This document shows positions 10,680-19,624 of a DNA stretch of 64,000 nucleotides, in pieces. This DNA is from Morchella semilibera (lineage: Eukaryota; Ascomycota; Pezizomycetes; Pezizales; Morchellaceae), in the NCBI GenBank assembly GCA_009192285.1, contig CM018608.1:1382201-1446200 (forward strand), written 5' to 3'. Positions within the stretch are counted from its first letter, which is position 1, and every line of letters starts with the position of its first letter. Below the pieces are notes generated by a model. It did no database searches, had not been told where the DNA came from, and was given only the letters and a program-made list of their open reading frames with translations. A program made the position numbers and the translations under genes.

Positions 10680-11926
10680 TTTTTCTTTAATTCATCAAGT
10701 TTCCCAAATATACGAGCTAAAAGTTCCTCATTCCGTGCAGAAGTCGCAGCATAATCCTCCGCCCGCTGACGCTCCAGCTTCAATCTTACTTCTTCTCGTT
10801 CCTTAACAGCTAATTCTCTCTCAGCAGTCATCTCGTCCCGCAGTTGTCTAAACTGAGTATCAAGTCCTTGATGTAATTCCCCTTGAGACTGTCCTGTACG
10901 GGAAGCTACAAGTTCTCTTACTGCCGTTAACATACCCTGCCCCAAACTTTCTACCGCACCCACCAAACTTTGGGTATCTGCCGAAAGTTTGGTATTCATA
11001 TCATATCTTTTTCTTTTTCTTATCCTTTTTACTCTACGGGCCACTGCTTCATCTCCATCACCCTCGTTCCCTGATATATGCTCTTCCTCCCCCAAAGGTC
11101 TTTTTTCACCTAAGCGCACCAACATATTTCTTCTATGAACAGCTGCCTCTTCTGATTCCCTTTCCAAAGTAGACGGAGCTTTTGCAGCATTAAGAATCAT
11201 ATGTTCCAGCTGTTCTTCATGCTTAATCCATTCATCAACCTTCTGTGACAGTTCATCTTCCCTCTGCACCGTACCTAGAACCACAACAAATTAGTTAACA
11301 TTCAGGTTATTCTACCGGAAATACTATTAAACAGAACAAAATAACTTACCACTTTCCTTTGCTTGAATCCTTACTTCTGCTTTTCTTTTTGCTACCAGAA
11401 CACTTACAGTCTTCTGCGGGTCTCTTAATTTGATATTTATATTTCTTTCCAGCAATTCGCTTATCAAAATCCAGAAGACAGTCTTCTTATTGTGTATATG
11501 CTCAGCTTGGTGGTCGATACAGAGATTCAGAAGTACCAACTTGTCTTCATCTGTAAGATGGGTACGAGTCTTTCTCTGATTGTATATGTGACGCTGAGTG
11601 GATGGTTCACGGGAACCTTGGGATACGGGCTTTGGTTGTGAATCCAGGTCATCAGAAATATTAATAGGTTCAGGCTCTAGCCTTAGGTGATGCTGTAGTT
11701 CAGAGGAGGAGGTGAATTCCGTAAATGCGTTCCCATAGACTCGCTGAAGTGATTGTTGAAGGGGTGTAAACCCGCTAATACCGTGACTTGATGAAGCCTG
11801 ACTTCCTTCAAGTTCCCATTCTCGAGTCATGTCAAGCTCCTCTTGTTCGAGTCTTTCCTCTTCTGCCAGTGAGTTTCCATCTCCTTCAAGATCAACCTCG
11901 TTGATAGAATCCTCAAAGTCCGACAT
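10676..11926 (-). CDS. Harbinger accessory Myb/SANT-like protein
   Basis: Exons 11926-11350 and 11274-10676, with a 75-bp intron (GTAAGT...CTAG), give 391 residues. The N-terminus is acidic. Residues about 120-190 contain HLTDEDKLVLLNLC...KRKAEVR, the spacing of a trihelix/Myb-like DNA-binding domain. The middle has a basic cluster (RRVKRIRKRKRYD) that could act as a nuclear signal, and the C-terminal third is a Glu/Arg-rich coiled coil. In Harbinger elements the Myb-like protein brings the transposase to the nucleus and to the element ends, so its place here fits. It is convergent with the transposase gene, and the two stop codons overlap by 2 bp. Confidence 0.8.
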
Positions 11927-12270
11927 ATTTTGTTACTTGAGGAATAGTACTCTTCCGCGACTGTAGATATCTCAGAGAGAACAGCATTTACCCCACCTTC
12001 AGGGCTCAAGGTCTCGGCGAAGTGTCTCAGAACCTCTCGGCGCAGGCTCGGCGCATTGTCGATTGCATAGCCGTATGCAGGCCTGCAAAACCTCAACTCT
12101 GTTCTCTGCTTAACTGCATGTTCCTCCCGCATACTGTCAGCGCAGCCCATATCTGGTCGAAAATTGCGAAACCTACCTACTGAGCGCTTGGTGGGAGATC
12201 GTAATACATACATACTACATCGGTAGACACTACTCTACTCTGGGTTGTGGGTGCGGACTACTAAACTAAA

Positions 12271-12295
12271 CGGCCCAATCAGAGCGGTTTACAGG
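12271..12295 (-). repeat. Candidate right terminal inverted repeat
   Basis: Its reverse complement reads CCTGTAAACCGCTCTGATTG and pairs with the left candidate at 8901-8930. The two differ by short indels, and flanking 3-bp duplications do not match. Confidence 0.35.
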
Positions 12296-12745
12296 ATAGG
12301 CTACATATGTACCCAGAGTCTACTCATGTAGGTAGTTTATGTATCTACTCTAGTTACATGGTATTTTGAACTGGGCCACGCACGTTTCCTGTAGTCTCTG
12401 GACCGTACAGAGTAGGTACCGTACAAGGTATTCCCGTCAATAGTGACCTCACCCTGTTTTTCATGATCATACTGCACGTATCAAGCATCGTATCGGGGAA
12501 GGATGGGTACATAGAGCAGAGTAGAGTAGGAAGATAACTGTCTACATGTAAAAGAAGGATGTATCAATCAATCATAACCATAACCGTAACTACTTAACTA
12601 CTTAACATACACGTACCCCCACCAACAAAAGAAAGAGATCCACCTGTATAATCAAAAAGCAAACAGCGTTCAAAAAATCCACATTACCGAACGCACACAA
12701 AAAAAAGAACGCCTGCTAAAAAAAAATAAACATTTAAGAAAAGGC
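12296..12745. other. Spacer without a recognised gene
   Basis: AT-rich spacer between the transposon edge and the stop of the next gene. It contains several GTAGGTA/TACCTAC words, one TACATGTA (12543-12550) and A-rich runs near 12650-12730. No gene is seen. Confidence 0.5.
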
Positions 12746-14637
12746 TCAAGACCTCCCTTCGAAGAAGCCTAGGAGCTTCTTCTTGGGCGACTTCGCCTTC
12801 CCTTTCTCTTCGGCTATACTCAGTCCCGTGGGTGACCGCTTCGATAATCCGGGCCTCACGGAATCCGTCTGTGGCGCTGATGGCGCTGGCAGCGCTGGTG
12901 CCGTCGCGCGCCGCATCAGCGAGAACTTTGATGGTGCTGGCGGTGGTGGCGGTGGTAGTGCTGACGCGGGGAGTGGTGGGAGCTCCTTCTCCTTCTTTTT
13001 CTTGTCGCTTCGTTCGTGTCTGTCGCTCCTCTCGCCCCTCTCACTCCTCTCGTGCCTTTCGCTCCTCTCGTGTGTGTGCCTTTCTCCCCTCTCGCTCCTC
13101 TCGTGCCTTTCACCCCTCTCGCTCTTCTCGTGCCTTTCACCCCTTTCGCTTCTCTCACTCCTCTCGTGCCTCTCGTGCCGCCTCTCACTCTTATCCCGCT
13201 TCTCGCGGCGCTCACTCTTCTCGCCCCTCTCGTGGCGGCGACTACTCTCTCCGCGCTCCATCTTTGGTCGCTCCTTATGTGAACGCTCACGCTCACGTTC
13301 ACGTCCGCCCTCGGACCTGGGTGACTTGTCTGAGCGTGCCAACTTCACGGGGGCGCTCTCGCTCTCGCGGCGCTTCATCCGTCTGCGCAGCTCCTTGTCG
13401 TCTATTGGGGTGTTGAGCGAGTTCTCGAGCTGTGTCGGCGCCGGCATGATGGATCTGATGGGGGCGGGCTCGGTCATGGTGCGGCGGACCTGCGGCGGAG
13501 GCGCGGGTACCACAGGCTCCTCGATATCGTCCGGCAACTGCGTGACGCCAAACTCCAAGTCCAGATCGCGCTCCTCCTCCTCATCAGCCCCACCTCCCCC
13601 AGCGCCCGCCATATTCGCTACGATCCTCAGTCCTCCCAGGACCACGACCGTGGCCGCCATGCCCACCCCGGCCACGACCGCAAACTGCGGCGAGCTCAGC
13701 AGCCCAAAGATGATGGGGAACGCGCTCTTCATGCCCATGATTGCCGCGGGCGAGATCTTTGCCACGAGCGTCGAGATCTCGGCGAGCGTGAGCCCGACAA
13801 CGGCTAGCGTGTCGGGAACCTTTTGTAGCTCCGCGATGAGCGCGCCGATGCCGGCCGTGATGCATGACATCTCGTCGATTGTGTTTTGTAGCGTCATTAA
13901 CAGGCCCTGTAGCGTCTCGGCGAGCGGATCGTCGCCTAGAAACATGGCCGCGGGGGCCAGGGTTAGTAGCGAGGCGTTATGGTGCAGCATTGCTAGCTGC
14001 GCGGACTGGGCCTGTGCTGCCTGTGCTGCCTGTGCAGCTCCGGGTGTGATGAGCGTGGTCTCTGTCTGCGTTGTGTCTGCGGAGCCCCGGCGGCCCCCGC
14101 TGCGCGAGGAGCCCTCGGGGTCATCGCGGTGCTTGCGCGACTTTGAGCGCTTCTTGTCCTTCTTACGCTGGGATTCGTCGGCGGTGCCATCTTCTGCTGC
14201 GGTGATGAGCTTGTGGGAGCGGTGTTCGCGGCGTGAGGAGGTGGAGGAGGAGGAGGAGGGGGCAGCAGCAGCAGCAGCAGCGATAGCAGCACGAGCTTCG
14301 AGGCGGCGCTGGGTGGCTTCGCCGATACGCTCGGAGGCGATCTCGGCTTTGCGGGCTTTGTAGGCTTCGCGGGCGGATTTGAAAGCTGAGAAGATGTTTT
14401 TGGACTTGGATTTTTTATTGTTAGTTTTAATTGATTTTTGAGTGTGGGTGTGTGGGGGGAGTCGTGGGTTATGAGAAATGAGGAGAAGATCAGACGAATG
14501 ACGGTGATGATTGTAAAACATAAACATACCGTGGTAACGACCTTTCCAGCGTCATCGACAACCGTGACGGACCCGGAGAGAGCGGGGATGCTTCGCGCAA
14601 CGTTGAGGGCGTTCTGGAGGTTCAATGCGTCGGCCAT
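12746..14637 (-). CDS. Unknown protein with hydrophobic core and charged HER/SER repeat tail
   Basis: Exon 1 is 14637-14530 and exon 2 is 14404-12746; the 125-bp intron starts GTATGT and the acceptor is less certain. About 588 residues. Order of parts: a short N-terminal segment (MADALNLQNALNVARSIPAL), an Ala-rich basic helix, a Lys/Arg/Ser-rich stretch, then residues about 195-300 with an amphipathic helical region and strongly hydrophobic segments (SPQFAVVAGVGMAATVVVLG) that could span or attach to a membrane. The tail is highly charged: about 20 HERSER/GERHE/KSER units, then a polyproline stretch and a basic end. I do not recognise the family. The plus-strand frame of 526 codons across the same region is a shadow. 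The repeat is probably a length-variable coding minisatellite. Confidence 0.8.
13020..13260 (-). repeat. Coding minisatellite (HERSER/GERHE units)
   Basis: On the plus strand the units read as variants of CTCTCGTGCCTTTCGCTCCT repeated in tandem, each coding for charged 4-6 residue units such as HERSERGE and RHEKSE in the minus-strand gene. Units keep the reading frame despite changes, as expected for a repeat expanding in multiples of 3 bp. Confidence 0.75.
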
Positions 14638-15179
14638 CTTTTTTATTTATTTTATTTTATTTTATATTCGAAAAAGTAAAATAAATATAAAATAAATATA
14701 GGTTGCTGTTGCTGATATATATACTTTAATATACTTTTTTATTATTATTATTATTGTGGTTGCTGCTCTCTGGTGGTGGTGGGTCGATGTCTCCTTCTTA
14801 TATTGCAAGCGGACCCAGGAACCAGGAAAGAGGATGAGTGAGTGAGTGGGTGAGGGATGGGTGGTGGTGGAAGGGAGAGGTTTGAGCCTTGTATGTAGCC
14901 TGGCAGTCGTGTGTTGTACTCGTGGGTAGGCAGCAGCAGCAGATATTTGGAAGGTGTATGTATGTAGATGTTGGTAGGCAGCTGGCAGAAAGCGATGTGA
15001 TTGGTCGATCGATTAGTTGGAGGTATCCAGGATGGTGGTGGTGGTGGAGGTGGAGATGGTGTATATATATATATTCTATCTTCTCTCTCTCTGGTCAACA
15101 GAGCGAATAGGAAGGAGCTGCAACGATGGGTAATAAATGATGAATAATAAAAGTGAATTTCGAGAGTGATGATGGCAGA

Positions 15180-15347
15180 CTAGGAAGAGAAGAGAAGTAG
15201 AAGCAGAAGAGAAGGAGAAGAAGGAGAAGGAGAAGAAGAAGGAAGAGCGAGAGGGGCGGGAATTAAAACGGTTCCCTCTCTCTCTCCCCCCCAGCTAGCT
15301 AGACACGCTGTCAGTTCTTCTCCTCCTCCTCCTTCTCCTCCTCCTCT
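15180..15347 (+). repeat. Paired purine (GAA/GGA) and pyrimidine (TCC) tracts
   Basis: The plus strand is nearly pure purine (AGAAGGAGAAG units) from about 15180 to 15260, and nearly pure pyrimidine (CTCCTCCTTC units) from about 15277 to 15347. The two tracts are roughly complementary and could fold back or form a triplex. Confidence 0.6.
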
Positions 15348-15460
15348 CGTTTATTCATGCAGGCAGCTAACTAGCGAGCCGAGTCGAGTCGTCGAGCGTC
15401 CCTGATGGACAAAGCTACGTCTTGTCAGTTCTGCATACACATACACATGTAGGCACAACA

Positions 15461-15523
15461 CTATCCTATCCTATCCTATCCTGTCCTATTATCCTGTCCT
15501 GTCATCCTATCCTGTCCTGTCCT
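15461..15523 (+). repeat. Pentanucleotide microsatellite (CCTAT/CCTGT)n
   Basis: Tandem CTATC and CTGTC units, about 12 in all, with one or two interruptions. Confidence 0.8.
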
Positions 15524-15847
15524 ACTTAGGTGGGAAGAGAATGCTGGCGAGCGCCCATTGGATCTAGGCGCCTTTTTTGGGAGGGGAAGCTTGACGCGCT
15601 GTGGCTGTGGAGGCGATGAATCAGGGGGTCTGGCCAATGATTTACATGGCCGAGTGCGACGTCATGAGGGGGCCAGTCAGATATGCACGAATTAATGGAG
15701 GTGTAGAAGTCGCCTACTCTTCTTCTCTACACGACTGATGAGCCGCGTGTTTCCAATTCGCCCTTGCGTGGGTAAAACATGTGATACGTATCAAACACTC
15801 ACGATTCGCACAGGACCCGAGCGTGTGGGGAGAGTCTGGAGCTAGAT

Positions 15848-16019
15848 GAACTGTCAGTGGGCGAGAGTCATGACTTTGGGACTATGATGTAGGTAGATAC
15901 ATATATATCTAGGGGACAAGAGAATAGCTATTAACTATTGCATGTAGCTGTGACCTCCAACGAGAGATACAACAGTCAATGAACGAGGGTCATGACTTTG
16001 GGGTTGTATGTATGTAGGT
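15848..16019 (+). repeat. Degenerate direct repeat pair of about 48 bp
   Basis: The stretches at 15848-15895 and 15970-16019 share GTCATGACTTTGGG, with similar sequence on both sides (a GTCA...CGAG lead-in and a TGTAGGT end). They are about 120 bp apart and in the same orientation. The origin is unknown. Confidence 0.5.
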
Positions 16020-16955
16020 CAGCTCCATGAAAGATCGACCTCTAATTGACCAAGTGCTACATCAGCCTTAGTATTATCCCGGATAATTGATGGCTTATGG
16101 GTTATGTCCCTCTTACACACATGCCAATCAATCTCTGATCTCGTATGCAGCGCAGTGGATAGGGCTTCCTTTATTGCCAGAGGGGAGCTCACCCATGCAT
16201 GTACCTATACCAATGCGAGCAGAGTACCCCACCTGCACCATTACCGTTGCTGTGGGTGGGCGTTCCTACATTGCTAGTCCAGGTTGTTATTCAACGTCCA
16301 TACATTACATTACAGGCTACCCGTCAACCCGGTGCATGTGGTACTCGAGGAAGTATGCAAAGAACCAGTCAGTAGTGGCATTTGCTCGGGTTCTAGAACT
16401 CCATCTGTAGCTGCAGTATGAGAAAGTGGGGTGGAATCACTGTGACGAATACCGAGTTAAACCGGGAGACTCGTAGTGATCCCGCCCCCTCTTTTGTGGT
16501 GCGTAGTCCATACTCCTCAGTAAACCAACACAATGTAGGGCGAACCTATAGCAAATTTGGGAGCTGGGGAGTAGAGATATGGTGGGAGCTGCATGATATG
16601 TTGCTGCCCCTAGTCCTTGTCAAAGGTTGTCCCTTTGAAGGTTGAACCCCAAGTCAATGATCATGCCCTGGGGAAATACAGACTCTATAGATATATTCTA
16701 GTATCCTGAATATGACTAAAATACCCATATGCTGTCCAAGCATTGTGTTGTGTTGAGAATTGGTTCTGGGCCAAGCGTTGTGGGGTGGGAATGATAGAAT
16801 GTGCATGTTTCTTGTGCTCTCGGGGATTTCTTCTACAGTGCGTGTACTTTATATGATATATTCTCTAGATACTCCCTACTGATTGATGATTATGATGATG
16901 ATGATGCCCTCTATTCTCTCTCTCTCTCTCTCTACCCTACTCTACTCTACTCTAC

Positions 16956-18177
16956 TCACGTCTCCTTCTCGTCCCTAAATACTGCTACCCTCGCTCTCCC
17001 CTCCTCGTCCACGAACCCTCTAAACATCCCCCCACAATTCATATCCATGACCACCTTTTTAACTTCATGTTAGCATCCCTCCCTCCAGATACACGCAGAA
17101 AAGGGAACATACCTTCCCCGCCTCATCCACCCCAATGAACCCGCCCTCCCCGTCCCCCCGGCCGGCGCCCCACCGCTCCCCCGCCGCCCGCTGCATCTCA
17201 CCACCAACCCCCACCACATCCGCCACCGCACCCGCCAGGTCCATCCCCGCAAACCTGCACCGCGCCGCAACCGAGTGCGCCGCCGCAAGGCGCAAGAAAT
17301 AGTCGCCGTTGCCAGTCCCGGAGAGGGCCACGGCCCGTGTCGCCCTGCTGCTGTGTCCCAGCAGCGGATGCTTCTCGTCCGCCGCTTCCTCAGCTTCCTC
17401 GCGCGGGAAACAGCTCCCAAGGACCCCGCCGAGCCACGAGCCAGCAGGGGGGGCCGGCACGTCCCACTCCTCCGCCCAGAACCCGGCGCCCAGCGTCGGC
17501 GTGTCCCCGATCCGTCCGGGGATCTTGTTGGTCAGGCCGCCGGTGGACGTGGCGACGCACAGCGTCCCATACACGTCTCTGACGACGCACCCGACCGTCC
17601 CCTGCGGCAGATACTCCATCTCGCCCGTCCCCGTCCCCGTCCCCGCCTCCTCCGGCCGCAACCCCCTCAGATGCTCCCTCCACCGCCTCTCAGTCCAGAA
17701 ATACCCCTCGTTCACAATCACCAGGCCCCACTGCGCCGCCAAGCGCTCCGCCTCACCCCCAGACACGAAATTATGCCTCGTCCCCTCCTGCCCCCCCTCC
17801 TCGGCGCGGAGCAGCAGCTCCCGCGCCAGCAGAACAGGGTTCTTGACGGTACGCAGCAGCGCGACGCCGACCCCGCGCTTGGCGTGGCCGCGGCCGCGCG
17901 TCACCATCACCGAGGCCTCCAGCTCGTTGGTCCCCGCGGAGGTGAACACGGCGCCCTTGCCCGCGTTGAACTGCGGGTCGTCCTCGAGCTGGGCGACGGC
18001 CGCGGTGGCCGCGCTGAGGGCGTCGCGCCCCTGCACTAGGTCGCTGTAGGCGGCGGTTAGGACGCGGCGGAGGGAGGCGGTGTAGGATGCGTAGGAGGGG
18101 GAGGTGGGCGGGAGGGTCGCGCGCGTGATGGAGCCGGCGCCGCCGTGGATCACGATTGTGGGCGTGGGGGGGGGCAT
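16956..18177 (-). CDS. L-asparaginase / isoaspartyl peptidase (Ntn-hydrolase, type 2)
   Basis: Exons 18177-17113 and 17054-16956, with a 58-bp intron (GTATGT...AAAAAG), give 387 residues. Reading on in exon 1 would end in a short non-homologous tail, whereas exon 2 restores the family C-terminus (GGMFRGFVDEEG). The N-terminus has IVIHGGAGS, typical of plant-type asparaginases. The nucleophile is Thr194 in GTVGCVVRD, where the precursor would cleave itself into alpha and beta chains; the substrate-binding GRIGDTPTLGAG and TGNGD motifs follow. It would hydrolyse asparagine or beta-aspartyl (isoaspartyl) dipeptides, probably in the cytosol because no signal peptide is seen. It is longer than the usual 300-330 residues because of Gly/Thr- and Glu-rich loops near 175-190 and 265-280. 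Codon use is very GC-rich, unlike the flanking DNA. Confidence 0.93.
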
Positions 18178-18796
18178 TGGGGGCTTCTTTTCTTGCTTCG
18201 TCTGCTGGAGGAAGGTATGTATAGATGTGCTGGTGGCCCTCTCCCCCTCTCTCTCTCTCTGCTCTCCGATGCCTCTATGGCGGTGTCTCTATTAACTGAT
18301 ATCGATATCTCCAGCTATCAGCTGCCAAGAACCGCCGTCACCAGCTCTCACTCGACGCCCGGCGCACACACACATAACAAGCAAAAATACAGGTATTTTA
18401 TATCCCCCCCCCCTCCCAATCTACAATCCATTTCCCCCAGCCAGACCATAAATGTAGGTTTGATAGAGTGGTGTGATTGAAGCCCTCTCCTCTTATCCTG
18501 AGGCCGGGGGGCGCCCAATCACCACGGGCTGGCCTCGCTGGCAGTTCATGTGTTGGGGATTATGATATTTGATACCCCTCCGTGAGTAAGTAATAGATAG
18601 ATACTCTGTGTTTGAAACATGCAGAGCGTCTACCGTGGGCTATCAATCACATATCATACCCCACTGCAATAAAAAGCCATGTACCCACCTACTTCTCACT
18701 GACTGACTTATTCACCGTATGAGCTCACGCGCAAAATGTTTGGCCATGTTTCTCCCTCTCCCTGTGCAACACAAAAAAGAAAGAAGCCACCTCAAC
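18178..18796. promoter_or_regulatory. Upstream region of the asparaginase gene
   Basis: Spacer between the asparaginase start and the tRNA gene, with a CT-rich tract just upstream of the start (18240-18265). No further gene is recognised. Confidence 0.4.
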
Positions 18797-18801
18797 AAAA
18801 A
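18797..18801 (-). terminator. RNA polymerase III terminator of tRNA-Gly
   Basis: A run of five T on the minus strand about 22 bp past the tRNA 3' end, the usual Pol III stop signal. Confidence 0.6.
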
Positions 18802-18822
18802 GACATATATTTGTTTCAAAGA

Positions 18823-18894
18823 TGCGTACTCGGGGAGTCGAACCCCGTTCTCCCGCTTGGGAAGCGAAAATCATAACCGTTAGACCAAGTACGC
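18823..18894 (-). tRNA. tRNA-Gly (anticodon CCC)
   Basis: A cloverleaf folds on the minus strand. The acceptor stem GCGTACT pairs with AGTACGC, and the discriminator base is A. The D-arm region contains box A-like TGGTCTAACGGTTATGA. The anticodon stem TTCGC/GCGGG has two G.U pairs and the loop TTCCCAA, giving anticodon CCC. The T arm GGGGTTCGACTCCCC contains a perfect box B. There is no intron, and CCA is not encoded, as usual in eukaryotes. It reads GGG glycine codons. Confidence 0.95.
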
Positions 18895-19624
18895 TTGGCT
18901 ATTACTGCTACTATTAAATTATATAAGCGTTTTAATAGGTAGTGACATATTGCCCATCACCGCATACGGCATGCCCCAACTAACTGAACGGACCCCCGCA
19001 AAGTGGCACACATCGGACGGATTGACGATCGCTGAGGGAAGAGCCGCCTGAGTGAGAGAGGGGGAGAGAGAAAGAGAGTTTGCGTGTGAGTGAGAGCTCT
19101 TCCAACAACACCACAACCACAACCAAACCACAACCACCACAACAAGAACAGGGACAGGACACACCCCTCGTTCTCTTGTTTGTGCAGCAGCAGCATTATC
19201 ATCATCATCATCATCAGGATCAGGATCATCATCATCGACCCCACCACTCATCCCATCCCATCCTATTCATCCATCCATCCATCCCTCCCACCCCCCCCCC
19301 CCCCACCGTTCCTGCACTTTCCTCACTTGTTCACCTACATCACATCTACTCTACCCCACGATCCTACTCTCTCTACTGCTACTGCTCAGACTCTACGGTT
19401 CGTCTCTGTCACCCTCTCAGCTCCTCAAATACCCACATATAGCTCATCTTCTACAAATCTACAGGCCAGCTATCCACCCCACCACAGCTCAATCTCTCCA
19501 CCACCTTAGCTCACACCACTGACAGACCACATATACCATATCGTTCTGCCCCCCCTTCTCTCCCCCCTTCTCCCCCCCCCCCCCCCCCTCTCTCCCCCTT
19601 CTTCCCCCCCCCCCCCCCCCCACC
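18895..19624. promoter_or_regulatory. HECT gene promoter/leader with long C-runs
   Basis: This region contains a CAA/CCA-rich stretch, a CAT-repeat microsatellite (about 19198-19235), then three long homopolymer C-runs: 19291-19304, 19572-19588 and 19604-19621. The last touches the CACC context of the ATG at 19625. Between them the DNA is CT-rich, typical of fungal leaders. Confidence 0.6.

Larger units (their letters stand above)
8901..12295. mobile_element. PIF/Harbinger-type DNA transposon
   Basis: About 3.4 kb holding the two genes typical of this superfamily: a DDE transposase (9519-10679, +) and a Myb/SANT-like DNA-binding protein (10676-11926, -). Both are free of stops once one short intron is removed from each, which suggests recent activity. 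Candidate terminal inverted repeats lie at 8901-8930 and 12271-12295; both start CCTGT and share ATTGG about 20 bp in, but they have indels relative to each other. No 3-bp TWA target duplication could be matched at these edges, so the exact ends are provisional. Confidence 0.75.
14638..16955. other. Long divergence-side spacer with simple repeats
   Basis: Upstream region of the minus-strand gene at 12746-14637 and 3' side of the asparaginase gene. It holds an AT-rich leader (14640-14760 with TTTTATTT and ATT repeats), purine and pyrimidine tracts (15180-15350), a pentanucleotide repeat (15461-15523), a degenerate direct repeat (15848-16019) and a (TC)n tract near 16915-16935. The open frames here are short, with no recognised motif. 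Confidence 0.5.

Noticed and set aside
11827-12213. 128-codon minus-strand frame upstream of the Myb-like gene
   Set aside because: It overlaps the Myb-like start in another frame and shows no motif.
12783-14363. 526-codon open frame on the plus strand
   Set aside because: Antisense shadow of the minus-strand gene; it is rich in Ser/Leu only because the other strand codes GAG/AGA/CTC repeats, and it has no domain.
16887-16940. GAT and TC simple repeats as a possible CRISPR-like array
   Set aside because: Plain microsatellites without spacer structure; the host is a eukaryote.
17275-18049. Two plus-strand frames of about 250 codons
   Set aside because: They lie opposite the GC-rich asparaginase exon, whose catalytic motifs fix the coding strand.
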